In this document: positions 33,047 through 42,137 of the stretch, piece after piece
Layout: each line of letters begins with the position of its first letter
Position numbering within the stretch: position 1 is the first letter of the stretch
Origin: Bog-473 sp963745665
Lineage (GTDB): Bacteria; Actinomycetota; Acidimicrobiia; Acidimicrobiales; RAAP-2
Length of the DNA: 64,000 nucleotides
NCBI GenBank assembly: GCA_963745665.1
Contig: CAVUYE010000001.1
Location: 62,001 to 126,000, forward strand
Reading direction: 5' to 3'
Position numbers and translations under genes: made by a program
Notes under the pieces: generated by a model
The model's database searches: none
What the model saw: only the letters and a program-made list of their open reading frames with translations
Told to the model about the DNA's origin: nothing

Positions 33047-35500
33047 ATGAAGGTCATGGGGTCAGCCGGTGCGGGCATCGCCGAGCCGACGTCCGTCCCC
33101 GAGGATGTGGGGCATACCTCGTGGAACCAGCGGGTCCGCTCCCTGCTCCTCGGGCCGCACGGCGGTGGTTCCACCCGGCGGCGGGCCTCGGACGCCGTGC
33201 GCGTCGGCCTCGCCGTCGTGCTCCTCGTCATCTGCGTGCCGCTGGCGCAGGCCAACACGTCCGTGGAGATCCACCTCACTGAGCTCCTCACTCCCCCACC
33301 GGTCGGCATCCAGTGGTTGATCACCGCCATCTGGTTCGCCGGGTCGATCGGCGTGATCGTGGCCCTGGTCCTGATCGGCCTGCTCGTGCCGCGCCTGACG
33401 GCCGTGCGGCAGATGGCCGTGGCCGGCGTGGGCACACTGCTCGTCTGCCTGCTCCTCGACGCGCTGCTGGGCCCGGCCGCCGGGCGTGCGCCCATTGCGG
33501 AGTTCTCCGGCTTCGACCCACGCTTTCCCATCCTGCAGCTCGCCATCGCCACCGCGGTGGCCCTAGCGGGGCTGCCGTACCTGAGCCGCCCGATGCACCG
33601 CCTCGTGATCTGCGCCATCGCGCTGGCCGGGCTCTGCGCAGTCGTCGGCGCCTACGGACTGCCGCTCGGCGTGATCGCCGCCGTCATTGTCGGGTGGGGT
33701 ACCGCGGCCGCCTGCCACCTCGCCATGGGCACTCCCAACGGGCTCCCGTCCGCTGCGGAGGTCACCGACGCCGTGCGCGATCTGCAGATAGAGGTGCAGG
33801 GACTCACCTCCATGGAACGTCAGGAATGGGGCGTCGCCTCGTTCGCGGGCACCGACACGGCGGGCCGCCCGCTCGAACTCGCCGTCTACGGGCGCGACGC
33901 CGCTGACGCGCAGTGGCTGCGCAAGGTATGGCGCTTCTGCATCTACCGCGATTCGGGACCGACCCTCATGATCAACCGGCTCCAGCAGGTGGAGCACGAG
34001 GCCTACCTGACGTTCTTGGCGGCCCACGCCGGCACGCATGTTCCCGAGGTCGTGGCGGCCGGGCACTGCGGGCCGGCCCGCGATGCCGCGTTGGTCACGC
34101 GGCTGCCCGAAGGACGCCGGCTCTCCCAACTGGAAGGGTTCGAGGTTCGCGACGACGACGTCGACGGCTTCCTGCACTCCGTGCTGTTGCTGCGCCGGGC
34201 CGGCATCTCCCATGGCGCGCTGAGCCCGGAGACGGTGGTGGTCAGCGCGCCGGGTCCGTTGCTGCGCGACTTCCGGTGCGCCTCGACCTCGGCCCCGGCC
34301 ATGCGCACCGATCGCGACCTGGCCGCCGCGGTGGCCGCCGTGGCGGTGGTGGTCGGCGTCGAACGCGCCGTCGCTGCGACGTGCCGCGTGCTCGACACGG
34401 AGACGATCGAGGCCGTCCTCACCTGCTTACAGCGTTCTGCGCTCGACCCCGAGACCGAGCGCAGAGCCCGGTCGCACAAGGGTTTCCTCAAGTCGCTGCG
34501 TGAGGCGCTCGCCGGCGCCGCCGGGGTCGAGGCGCCGAAACTGGTCGAGGCGAAGCGCATCAGCTGGCCCAACCTGCTGATGGTCGTGGGCAGCCTGGTC
34601 GGCCTCTGGCTGATCATCGGCGTGCTCACCGATGCGGCGGGCTCGCTGAGCGTCATCCGGGGTGCCGCCTGGGGCTGGGTCGCCGCGGCCTTCGTCCTGG
34701 CGCAACTGCCGGTGGTCACGGGCGCCTGGGCGCTGACCGGCGCTGTCAGGGGCCCGCTGCCCTTCGGGCGCTGCGTTGCGCTCGAGACCTCCAACATGTT
34801 CACGTCCTTCGTCGGGGGTGACGCCGCGGTCTTCGGCGTCCGCGTCCGCTTCTTCCAACGCCAGGGGCTGGACGCGTCGGCGGCCATCAGCTCGGGAGCC
34901 ATTGCGGGCACGGCGAGCTGGGTGATGAAGGCCGCTCTGTTCCTGGTGTGCATCCCCTTCGCCCTGGGTGATTTCCATGAGCCGACGTCGAACGACGGCG
35001 GGAGCCACCAGGGCGCTGTCTGGATCATCGTCATTGTCGTCCTCGTCGTCGCGGTCCTCGTGGGGGTCGTGGCGTTCGTGCCCAAGGTGCGGCGCCTGGC
35101 GGCGGACAAGGCCCGGCCCCACCTCGTCAGGATCTGGGGCGACGTCAAGGCCATCGCAGTGGAACCACGGAAAATCGGCTACGTCCTGGGTGGTTCCCTG
35201 TGCAGCCAGGTCCTCATCGCCCTGTGTCTTGGGGCCACGCTCCACGCCGTGGGCGAGCACGCCAGCTTCGCCACCCTCATCGTGGTGATCACCCTGGCGG
35301 CCACGATCGGTGCCGCCGTGCCCGTTCCGGGCGGCGCCGGTGTCGTCGAGGTCGGTCTCATCGCCGGGCTCACCGCGGCCGGCGTTCCGCAGGACCAAGC
35401 CGTGGCGGCGGTCTTGATCCAACGCTTCTGCACCGCCTACCTGCCGCCGATCTGGGGCTGGGCGACGCTGGTCTGGATGCGCCGCAGCGACTACATCTAA
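33047..35500 (+). CDS. kinase-like/flippase-like (LPG synthase TM-type) membrane fusion protein
   Basis: 817 residues from ATG 33047 (ATG 33056 is also possible). Residues ~50-230 hold about five or six membrane helices. Residues ~230-480 form a soluble domain with EHEAYLTFLAAHAGTHVPEV and LLLRRAGISHGALSPETVVV, resembling a degenerate aminoglycoside/protein-kinase fold. The C-terminal ~300 residues carry the flippase-like domain: EAKRISWPNLLMVVGSLVGL, SNMFTSFVGGDAAVFGVRVR, PVPGGAGVVEVGLIAGLTAA. This matches a known actinobacterial architecture (mprF-like UPF0104). It may move a lipid or glycolipid across the membrane under control of the kinase-like part. Confidence 0.8.
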   Translation: MKVMGSAGAGIAEPTSVPEDVGHTSWNQRVRSLLLGPHGGGSTRRRASDAVRVGLAVVLLVICVPLAQANTSVEIHLTELLTPPPVGIQWLITAIWFAGSIGVIVALVLIGLLVPRLTAVRQMAVAGVGTLLVCLLLDALLGPAAGRAPIAEFSGFDPRFPILQLAIATAVALAGLPYLSRPMHRLVICAIALAGLCAVVGAYGLPLGVIAAVIVGWGTAAACHLAMGTPNGLPSAAEVTDAVRDLQIEVQGLTSMERQEWGVASFAGTDTAGRPLELAVYGRDAADAQWLRKVWRFCIYRDSGPTLMINRLQQVEHEAYLTFLAAHAGTHVPEVVAAGHCGPARDAALVTRLPEGRRLSQLEGFEVRDDDVDGFLHSVLLLRRAGISHGALSPETVVVSAPGPLLRDFRCASTSAPAMRTDRDLAAAVAAVAVVVGVERAVAATCRVLDTETIEAVLTCLQRSALDPETERRARSHKGFLKSLREALAGAAGVEAPKLVEAKRISWPNLLMVVGSLVGLWLIIGVLTDAAGSLSVIRGAAWGWVAAAFVLAQLPVVTGAWALTGAVRGPLPFGRCVALETSNMFTSFVGGDAAVFGVRVRFFQRQGLDASAAISSGAIAGTASWVMKAALFLVCIPFALGDFHEPTSNDGGSHQGAVWIIVIVVLVVAVLVGVVAFVPKVRRLAADKARPHLVRIWGDVKAIAVEPRKIGYVLGGSLCSQVLIALCLGATLHAVGEHASFATLIVVITLAATIGAAVPVPGGAGVVEVGLIAGLTAAGVPQDQAVAAVLIQRFCTAYLPPIWGWATLVWMRRSDYI

Positions 35501-35580
35501 TGGCGGCTCCATCGAATTCCGTGCACGGATTCCGCGCCGCGCGTGAAGGCGGCTGGGCAGCGGCCAGGCGAAGCGGCCGC

Positions 35581-36786
35581 CTATGCGGCGAACGGCATCT
35601 TCATCACCTGGGCCAGGTTGCCGCCCATGACCATTGCCATCTCGTCGTGCGTCAACCCCTCCAGCTCGTTGACGTAGGAGAGCGGCTCGGACATCCCCTC
35701 AATGTGCGGGTAGTCCGAACCGAAGACGACGCGGTCCGCGCCCACCAGCTTGATGAGGCCGCGCGGGTCTTCCTCGTGGAACGGGTGGATCCAGACGTTG
35801 CGCTTCAGAACCATGATGGGGTCCTCGTCGTAGATCCCCGGCTCGTGCGCGTAGGAGCGCCCCATGGCGTCGATCAGCGGGCGCACCCAGGCCGAGCCGT
35901 TCTCCACCGGGAGGATGCGCAACGACGGGAACCGGCTCAGCAGGCCGTGGCCGATCAGCGACGCCACCGTGTCGAAGATGCCCCGGCCCTGCGTGTGCGC
36001 GATGTCCAAGAAGGCCGACCTGCGACCGCCGAACGGGAGATGCTCCCCGCCGTGGGTGCCCTCCCACTGGTTGTAGTAGCGGGTGAGGCCGTCGTCGGAG
36101 GCGTGCATGCCGACCGCGACGTCGAGCTCGGTCACCCGCTGCCAGAAGGGATCGAACTCGGGCAGCGCGAAGGAGCGGAAGCCGCGGTAGCCCGGCACCG
36201 GTGCCGGCCTGATGAGGATGAGCTTGGCGCCCCGCTCCACGACCCATTCGAGTTCCTCGATCGCCTTGTCGACGATGGGCAGCGTGATGACCGGTGACGC
36301 GAAGATCCGGCCCTCGTAGTTGAAGGTCCAGTGCTCGTGCATCCACTGGTTCAACGCGTGCACGACGACGTGCGTGGCAACGGGGTCGTCGGCCAGGCGC
36401 TCCTCGAGCAAGCTGGCCAGCGTCGGCCACATCAGCGCGCGGTCGAGCCCGAGCTCGTCCATGAGCGCCAGACGCGGCTCGGGCGAGAAGAACGCCTCGG
36501 GCGAGCGGATCGGGTCCCCCATCAGCTCGCGTCGTGTCTTCCCTTCGGGGTTCCCGTGCTTGAAGAGCTCCTCCGACGCGCCCGGTCGACCGACCACGTT
36601 GAAGGTGGGGTTGGGGATGTACTCGGAGATCACGTTGCGCACCGCGATCTTCGTGCGCCCGTTGACCTCCACGTACTTGATCAGTCCCGAGTACTCGGGG
36701 GGGAGGAACTTCGTGAAGGCGTCCGTCGTCTCGTACATGTGGTTGTCGGCGTCGAAGACGGGAAAGTCGACAATGGGCTTGGGCAT
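35581..36786 (-). CDS. amidohydrolase-family metal-dependent hydrolase (paralogue A)
   Basis: 401 residues, TIM-barrel amidohydrolase_2. FPVFDADNHMYETTDAF replaces the usual DxHxH by DADNH; VGMHASDD, FSL/HEEDP and VFGSDYPHIEGM hold the later His and Asp ligands. Relatives are decarboxylases or hydrolases of aromatic and CoA-linked acids. ATG 36786 is chosen for a GGAGGT site five bases upstream. It is clearly paralogous to the protein at 53802-55001 along its whole length. Both have a TTGACGTC-like element upstream. Confidence 0.9.
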   Translation of the reverse strand: MPKPIVDFPVFDADNHMYETTDAFTKFLPPEYSGLIKYVEVNGRTKIAVRNVISEYIPNPTFNVVGRPGASEELFKHGNPEGKTRRELMGDPIRSPEAFFSPEPRLALMDELGLDRALMWPTLASLLEERLADDPVATHVVVHALNQWMHEHWTFNYEGRIFASPVITLPIVDKAIEELEWVVERGAKLILIRPAPVPGYRGFRSFALPEFDPFWQRVTELDVAVGMHASDDGLTRYYNQWEGTHGGEHLPFGGRRSAFLDIAHTQGRGIFDTVASLIGHGLLSRFPSLRILPVENGSAWVRPLIDAMGRSYAHEPGIYDEDPIMVLKRNVWIHPFHEEDPRGLIKLVGADRVVFGSDYPHIEGMSEPLSYVNELEGLTHDEMAMVMGGNLAQVMKMPFAA

Positions 36787-36852
36787 GACCACCTCCATGA
36801 GGACGGGGCCGCCGTGCCTTCGCGTTCACAGGGCGGGCGGCTGGTTTTCAAC

Positions 36853-36864
36853 TTCGACGTCAAT
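36853..36864 (-). promoter_or_regulatory. TTGACGTC-like element upstream of amidohydrolase A
   Basis: On the minus strand the sequence is ATTGACGTCGAA, 67 bases before the start codon. Similar elements precede the acyl-CoA mutase, the ABC permease, amidohydrolase B and the thiolase fusion. No clear -10 box follows here at the right distance, so it may be an operator rather than only a -35. Confidence 0.4.
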
Positions 36865-36963
36865 ATTACAGGAGCCGGCTGTCGGCGATACAAATCGGGC
36901 CCACGGCCTGCTCTCCCCCTTCCCGGACCCCGTCGTCCCGGCTCCGGGACGGGTCGCCGGCCG

Positions 36964-37935
36964 TCACTCGCCGGGGTAGACCACGCCGATCTCGGCACGG
37001 ACGGCGTCGAGCGTCCGGGCCAGCGCGATGGATTCGCGCAGGGGCACGACGCTGCTTTCGGTCCGCCCCTCGGCCAGGCAGCGGTGCACCTCGTCGATCT
37101 CGAAGCGGAGCCCGTTCCCCTCATACGCCGCGTCGATCTGCTCGGCGCCTGCCGCGCTTCGCACGGTGAGCGACTGGGGGCAGTGCATCATCGCCGGCAG
37201 GTCGATGGCGCCTTCGGTTCCCGCTATCCGCGCGGTGCACGTCATGCCCACCCGCAGGGCCGCTTTGACCACGCCCAGCCGATCCCCCGCGTGATGCAGC
37301 AGCGCGGTGACGACCTCGTCGACACCGGTCTCGCCCACCACCCCGTCGGCGACGACACGCTCGACGGAGCCGAGGACGAGTGTGCACAGCTGAATGGGGT
37401 AGATCCCGAGGTCGAGCAGGGCACCGCCGCCGAGCGCAGGAGCGAAGTGCCGATGGACGGGGTCCACCGGGCGGCGGAATCCGAAGTCGGCCTCGACGAG
37501 AAGGGGCCGACCGATGCGGCCCTCGCCGATGACCTCGACCAGCGCGCGGTAGGCGGGGAGGAACCGGCTCCAGATCGCCTCCATGAGGAACAGCCCGCGG
37601 CTCTTGGCCTCCTCCGCCATCCGCGTGGCCTGCCGGGCATTGAGCGCGAAGGGCTTCTCGCACAGGACGTGCTTCCCCGCCTGCAGGAGGGCGAGCGTAT
37701 CGACCTCGTGGCGCGAGTGTGGCGTGGCGACGTAGACCACGTCGACGTCCGAGTCGGCCGCGAGTGCGTCGTAGTCGCCGTACCGGGTCGGGATGCCGAA
37801 CCTGTCGCCGAAGGCCTCGGCGCGCTCCGCCGACCGTGAAGCCACCGCGGTGATGGTGCCGCCCTCGCACCACTCCATCGCCTCGGCGAACCCTGTGGCG
37901 ATGCCACCCGGTCCGATGACGCCCCAGCGGATCAC
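36964..37935 (-). CDS. Gfo/Idh/MocA-family oxidoreductase
   Basis: 323 residues. IRWGVIGPGGIATGFAEAM gives the GxGxxA-like cofactor site; CEKPFALNARQATRM is the signature EKP lysine region, and the C-terminal alpha/beta dehydrogenase domain is complete. GTG 37935. It is a relative of trans-dihydrodiol dehydrogenases and glucose-fructose oxidoreductases. Substrate unknown. It lies upstream of the amidohydrolase on the same strand but 177 bases apart. Confidence 0.9.
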   Translation of the reverse strand: MIRWGVIGPGGIATGFAEAMEWCEGGTITAVASRSAERAEAFGDRFGIPTRYGDYDALAADSDVDVVYVATPHSRHEVDTLALLQAGKHVLCEKPFALNARQATRMAEEAKSRGLFLMEAIWSRFLPAYRALVEVIGEGRIGRPLLVEADFGFRRPVDPVHRHFAPALGGGALLDLGIYPIQLCTLVLGSVERVVADGVVGETGVDEVVTALLHHAGDRLGVVKAALRVGMTCTARIAGTEGAIDLPAMMHCPQSLTVRSAAGAEQIDAAYEGNGLRFEIDEVHRCLAEGRTESSVVPLRESIALARTLDAVRAEIGVVYPGE

Positions 37936-37942
37936 AGTGGCG

Positions 37943-38282
37943 AGATGCTATCGCCGCGTGCTTCAGCGGCCTCAGTTCGAGGACTTGCGTGACGTCATCC
38001 TGGTGGGACACAGCTACGGCGGGATGGTGATCACGGGTACGGCTGACGGCGCACCCCTGGACGTGCTTCGAACAGCCGCCGGAGCTCACCGACGAGGCCC
38101 CGCTCTTGGCCATTCGGCAGTTCCACGTCGTGTGCACTTCGACGCTGGCGACCAGGGACCCCGACCTCATTGTGGTGGCCCGGGCCCAGGGCCGGCTGTG
38201 GGACATCGACACGGGGCACGACCTGATGCTCATCGAACCGGAGCGGGTTAACCATGCATTACTGCAGGTCGCGGAGGCCTGA
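37943..38282 (+). pseudogene. alpha/beta hydrolase remnant, internally deleted
   Basis: One frame gives PQFEDLRDVILVGHSYGGMV with the nucleophile elbow GHSYGG. About 15 codons on, another frame gives PWTCFEQPPELTDEAPL, then FHVVCTSTLATRDPDLIVVA and the catalytic-His segment DIDTGHDLMLIEPERVNHAL to a stop at 38282. The N-terminal ~60 residues and roughly 80-100 middle residues are missing. This is a genuine decayed gene rather than a single base error. Confidence 0.7.
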
Positions 38283-38366
38283 CTGTCATTGCACTCTCCG
38301 GAGCGTGTATGCCTAGGGACTCGATTCGTCATCGGATCGCAACTTTTGGGGAGGAAGGGACAGCAC

Positions 38367-39626
38367 ATGAGCAGAGCGTCGGGGGGTCACAGGGGCAGAT
38401 TGGGGCTGGCGGCACTCGCCTTCGCGGCGGGGGTCGGTGTCACGAGCCTCGCCGGCGGGACCGCGGGTGCGGCAGCAGCATCGGGCTCGCCCATCACCAT
38501 CGTGATGATCACCTCACTGACGGGCGAAGGGGCATCGGAATTCAGCATCGCCCCGGCCGGCTTCAATGCCCGTATCGCCATGCAGAATGCCGAGGGTGGG
38601 ATCGACGGCCACAAGATCAACGGCGTGATCCTCGACGACCAGACCAGTCCGACGGAGATCGTGACGGCTGTGCAGGACGCGCTCTCTAAGAACCCGGCGG
38701 GCATCGTGTCGATCAGCCCCCTCTTCTTCCTGGGTGACAAGTACCCCCAGCAGGCGGGCATGCCCGTCACCGGTGGCTTCTTCGACGGGCCGGAGTGGGG
38801 CGAGCAGCCCTTCACGAACATGTTCGCCTCGGACGTGGGCAGCCTCAGCGACAAGTACCCGGTCAACACCGGCATCGGCGCATTCATGAAGGCGCATGGC
38901 GGCACGGTGGTGTGCTCGTACGGCTACGGGATCTCGCCTTCGTCCAGCCGCTCGGCCATCGGCACGAACCTGTCGTTCGTCCACGCCGGCGGCAAGGCGG
39001 GTGTGCTCGACACGTCCATTCCCTTCGGCTCCGTGGCCATGACGACGCAAGCGCTCGCGGCCAAGCAGGCGGGCTGCAACGCCTACTACGCCGGGCTCGA
39101 CGACAACTCCAACGACGCCCTGGCGACCGCGCTGCAGCAGGAGGGCGTCAAGCCGAAGGTGATGGTCTTCCCGACGGGATACGAGCCCAGCGCCATCGGC
39201 ACCCCCGCCTGGAACGCGGTGCAGGGCGGGTACTTCGATACCGTGTTTCGGCCCTTCTCCCTGCCGAACGCCGGCACGGAGCAGATGCAGTCGGCCCTCG
39301 AGAAGTACGCGCACTTCAGCAAGACCGACTTCCCGTCGTTCTCCCAGTACGAGTCGTGGTTCGGGGCGGATCTCATGATCAAGGGGCTGCAGATGGCCGG
39401 TCCCACCGCGTCCCACGCCACCGTGATCAAGGACTTGCGCAGCATCACGAGCTACAACGGCAACGGCCTGCTCCCGGAGTCGATCAACTTCTCGAACGAC
39501 TTCGGCAAGGACCTGCCCAAGTCCTGTGGGTGGTACATGAAGGCCGAAAAGAGCGGCTTCGTGGCGGTGTCGAGCCAGCCCTTCTGCGGCACGGACATCC
39601 CGGGCACCACCACCGTCCAGGGGTAG
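38367..39626 (+). CDS. ABC-type branched-chain-like substrate-binding protein (paralogue 1)
   Basis: 419 residues. Signal peptide: basic start, hydrophobic core and an Ala-rich AGAAAA cleavage site near residue 40. The binding domain opens with ITIVMITSLTGEGASEF and has MQNAEGGIDGHKINGVILDD. GPEWGEQPFTNMFASD and GYGISPSSSRSAIGT are nearly shared with the protein at 46224-47504. ATG 38367 follows GGAGGAAGGG. No transport genes adjoin it. Ligand unknown, perhaps an acidic catabolite of this region. Confidence 0.9.
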   Translation: MSRASGGHRGRLGLAALAFAAGVGVTSLAGGTAGAAAASGSPITIVMITSLTGEGASEFSIAPAGFNARIAMQNAEGGIDGHKINGVILDDQTSPTEIVTAVQDALSKNPAGIVSISPLFFLGDKYPQQAGMPVTGGFFDGPEWGEQPFTNMFASDVGSLSDKYPVNTGIGAFMKAHGGTVVCSYGYGISPSSSRSAIGTNLSFVHAGGKAGVLDTSIPFGSVAMTTQALAAKQAGCNAYYAGLDDNSNDALATALQQEGVKPKVMVFPTGYEPSAIGTPAWNAVQGGYFDTVFRPFSLPNAGTEQMQSALEKYAHFSKTDFPSFSQYESWFGADLMIKGLQMAGPTASHATVIKDLRSITSYNGNGLLPESINFSNDFGKDLPKSCGWYMKAEKSGFVAVSSQPFCGTDIPGTTTVQG

Positions 39627-39634
39627 CGCACGTC

Positions 39635-39667
39635 GACTGAGCCAGCCCCCGGGGGGCTGGCTCAGTC
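39635..39667. terminator. bidirectional hairpin between convergent genes
   Basis: GACTGAGCCAGCCCCC (39635-39650) is followed after one base by its perfect reverse complement (to 39667), a 16-base pairing stem with effectively a short loop. It sits between the binding-protein stop and the ferredoxin stop and overlaps the latter. There is no T-run, so termination may rely on the strong stem alone. Confidence 0.65.
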
Positions 39668-39853
39668 CTCGATGGAGATGGCGTTCTTGGGGCAGGTTCG
39701 CACGGCGGCCTCGACCTTCTGGCGCAGCTCCTCGGGCGGGTTCTCGTCAAGGACGTAGAGGAGGTCGTCGTCCCGTACCTCGAAGACCTCGGGAGCCAGC
39801 CCCATGCAGAGCGCGTTGCTCTCGCACAGATCGAAATCGACCACCACTCGCAT
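39662..39853 (-). CDS. [3Fe-4S]-type ferredoxin
   Basis: 63 residues from ATG 39853, with GGAGGG eight bases upstream. MRVVVDFDLCESNALC gives Cys-x5-Cys and TCPKNAISIED the third ligand. It is a second P450-type ferredoxin, but no P450 is next to it; the nearest P450 at 21.6 kb has its own. It may serve an oxygenase outside the window. It follows the acyl-CoA mutase gene on the same strand. Confidence 0.92.
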   Translation of the reverse strand: MRVVVDFDLCESNALCMGLAPEVFEVRDDDLLYVLDENPPEELRQKVEAAVRTCPKNAISIED

Positions 39854-39950
39854 CCGAATTCCCTCCAACTCCGGGGCTGTCCGTGCACCGTCACCGCGAG
39901 GCTACGCGACGGTCGGCCCGGCCGCCTTTCGCGTCGTCGCCCTGCGGTGT

Positions 39951-41583
39951 TCAGGCGACGTGGCGCTCGGTGTAGAGCCCGAACACCGACTCGAGCGCCC
40001 GCATCGACTCGCCCACGCTGACGTGGTGGCGCGCCGCCTCTATGAGCGCGGGCATCAGGTTGACGGCTCGGGTCTGCCGCGTCCTTGGCGATGCGGGCGA
40101 GCGCGGCGCGGACCGCGTCGTCGTCCCGCGCCTGCTTGACGGCCGCCAGACGCTCCAGTTGTTCTGTCTCGACATCCGCGCCGATGGACGAGGGTGGAGG
40201 GTGCGACGCCGTCATCCTCCACGTACCCGTTGACGCCCACCATCGTCCACTCGCCGTTGGCGATCTTCGACTGGAAGGCGTATGCCGCGTCGGCGATCTC
40301 CGCCACGAACCAGCCGTCGTCGATGCAGGCGAAGACCCCTTGCAGTAACGATCCCGAACCGGCCTCGTTGCAGGTGCGCGAAGACATCTTCCGCCTGGCG
40401 CTCCAGCTCGTCGGTGAGCGCCTCGACGAACCAGGAGCCGCCGAGGGGATCGGCCACGTGGACGACACCGGTCTCCTCGGCGATGACCTGCTGCGTACGC
40501 AGCGCCAGGCGAGCCGCATGCTCGGTCGGCAGCGCCAGCGCCTCGTCGAAGGAGTCGGTGTGCAGGCTCTGGGTCCCACCCAGCACCCCAGCCAGCGCCT
40601 CGAGGGCCACCCGGACCAGGTTGACCTCGGGCTGTTGGGCCGTGAGGGAGACGCCGGCCGTCTGGGTGTGGAAGCGCAGCTGGCACGAGCGCCCGTCCGC
40701 CGCCCCGTAGCGCTCGTGCATCCAGCGGGCCCAGATACGACGGGCGGCCCGGTACTTGGCGATCTCCTCGAAGAAGTCGCTGTGGGCGTTGAAGAAGAAG
40801 CTGAGCCGCGGGGCGAAGTCGTCGACCGCCATGCCCGCCGCCATGGCCGCCTCGACGTAGGCGAACCCGTTGGCCAACGTGAAGGCGAGCTCCTGTGCAG
40901 CAGTCGAGCCCGCCTCGCGGATGTGGTAGCCCGAGACCGAGACGGGGTGCCACCGTGGCAACCCGGCCGAGCAGAACCGCATGATGTCGGTGACGAGCCG
41001 CATGGAGGGCCGCGGTGGGAAGACGTACTCCTTCTGCGCCTGGTACTCCTTCAAGATGTCGTTCTGGAGCGTGCCCGAGAGCGCTGCCCGCTCGACCCCC
41101 GTCTGGTCCGCCACGCCGACGTACATGGCGAGGACAGGGGCCGCGGCCGAGTTGATCGTCATGGACGTCGAGACCTTGCCGAGGTCGATGTCGGAGAACA
41201 GCGTCTCCATGTCGTCCTGCGTGTCGATGGCGACGCCGGCCCGTCCCCACCTCTCCCTTGGCCCACGGGTCGTCGGAGTCGCGCCCGAGAAGGGTCGGCA
41301 TGTCGAACGCAGTGGACAGCCCGTCGCCACCGGCCCGCAGCAGTTCCTTGAAGCGCCCGTTCGTGTCGGCCGCCGTGCCGAAGCCGGCGAACTGGCGCAT
41401 CGTCCACAGGCGGGACCGATACATGGAGGCGTAGGGCCCACGGGTGTACGGGTACTGGCCGGGCAGCTCCGCACCCTCGGGCCCGTAGACGGGCTCCAGC
41501 GGGACGCCCGACATCGTCTCGAAGCGCGCCGATCGCCGCGGCGAACGGTCGAATTGCTCCTGCCAGGTCTTCCGGTCGGCCAC
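39951..41583 (-). pseudogene. acyl-CoA mutase large subunit (methylmalonyl/isobutyryl-CoA mutase type), four frameshifts
   Basis: About 540 residues when restored. The N-terminus reads MADRKTWQEQFDRS with LPGQYPYTRGPYASMYRSRL and TMRQFAGFGT. Frame breaks occur near 41249, 40370, 40183 and 40062; all four are repaired by removing one base, mostly in G or C runs. Downstream segments (VAIDTQDDMETLFSDIDLGK, FHTQTAGVSLTAQQPEVNLV, the C-terminal MRALESVFGLYTER) are intact. It has no B12-binding domain, so a separate small subunit is needed and is not in the window. Residue 65 is Phe where methylmalonyl-CoA mutases have Tyr, as in isobutyryl-CoA mutase. Role: carbon-skeleton rearrangement in branched or propionate catabolism. 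Confidence 0.8.
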
Positions 41584-41596
41584 AGCCCCAGATTAC

Positions 41597-41608
41597 TTCA
41601 ACGTCAAA
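41597..41608 (-). promoter_or_regulatory. TTGACGTT element upstream of the mutase
   Basis: Minus-strand TTTGACGTTGAA, 14-25 bases before the mutase GTG. The flanking bases match the element upstream of amidohydrolase A over about 16 positions (ACTTC-ACGTCAA-like on the plus strand). Too near the start to be a -35 for this gene, so an operator is more likely. Confidence 0.4.
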
Positions 41609-41626
41609 GTACGTTGCCAGCGCCCC

Positions 41627-42137
41627 CTACTGGAAGTCGCCGGCGGCACGGCGGAGGTCCGCCAACAGGTCGAAGAGGCGGCGAGACCGTCGGCGGTGGG
41701 GTGCCGATATCCGTGAAGACCCGTTCGTTCATCGCGTTCGTGGCCCTGGTGGCGAGCTGCCGTCCGGACGCGGTCAGGGCGGCGAGGGTGCCTCGTCCGT
41801 CGTCGGGGTTCGATCGGCGGGTGACGAGGCCGTCCGCCTCCAGACGGTCGACCGCGTTGGTGACGCTGGCTGCGTTGACCTGTAAGCGCTCGCCGATCTT
41901 GCCCAGCGGCAGGGCACCCCGACGCGAGAAGGACAGGAGCATCAGCACCTCGTAGCGGGCGAACGTGAGGCCGAGTGGGCGCAGGACCGCGTCGGCGCGC
42001 GCCAGGAAGATCTGCTGCAGGCGCATGATGGAGGTCACGACCGCCATGCCCGGCGCCTCGTCCGGCCAGCCGTGCAGGCCCCATTGGCGTTCCGCTTCGC
42101 CGATCGGATCGAAACTCAGCCGTCGCGGTTCCGCCAT
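41627..42137 (-). CDS. MarR-family transcriptional regulator, frameshifted near the C-terminus
   Basis: About 170 residues. The winged helix is clear: LTFARYEVLMLLSFSRRGAL, LPLGKIGERLQVNAASVTNA, VDRLEADGLVTRRSNPDDGR. After VFTDIG the conserved tail is only recovered in shifted frames (ADGLA, then LFDLLADLRRAAGDFQ to a stop at 41627), which implies two small indels near 41655-41705. Uncorrected, the frame ends at 41604. It sits 43 bases upstream of the mutase on the same strand and could control it. Confidence 0.8.

Noticed and set aside
40055..40579. Separate small genes within the mutase locus
   Set aside because: The pieces in three frames join into one mutase protein in the right order, so they are frameshift products.
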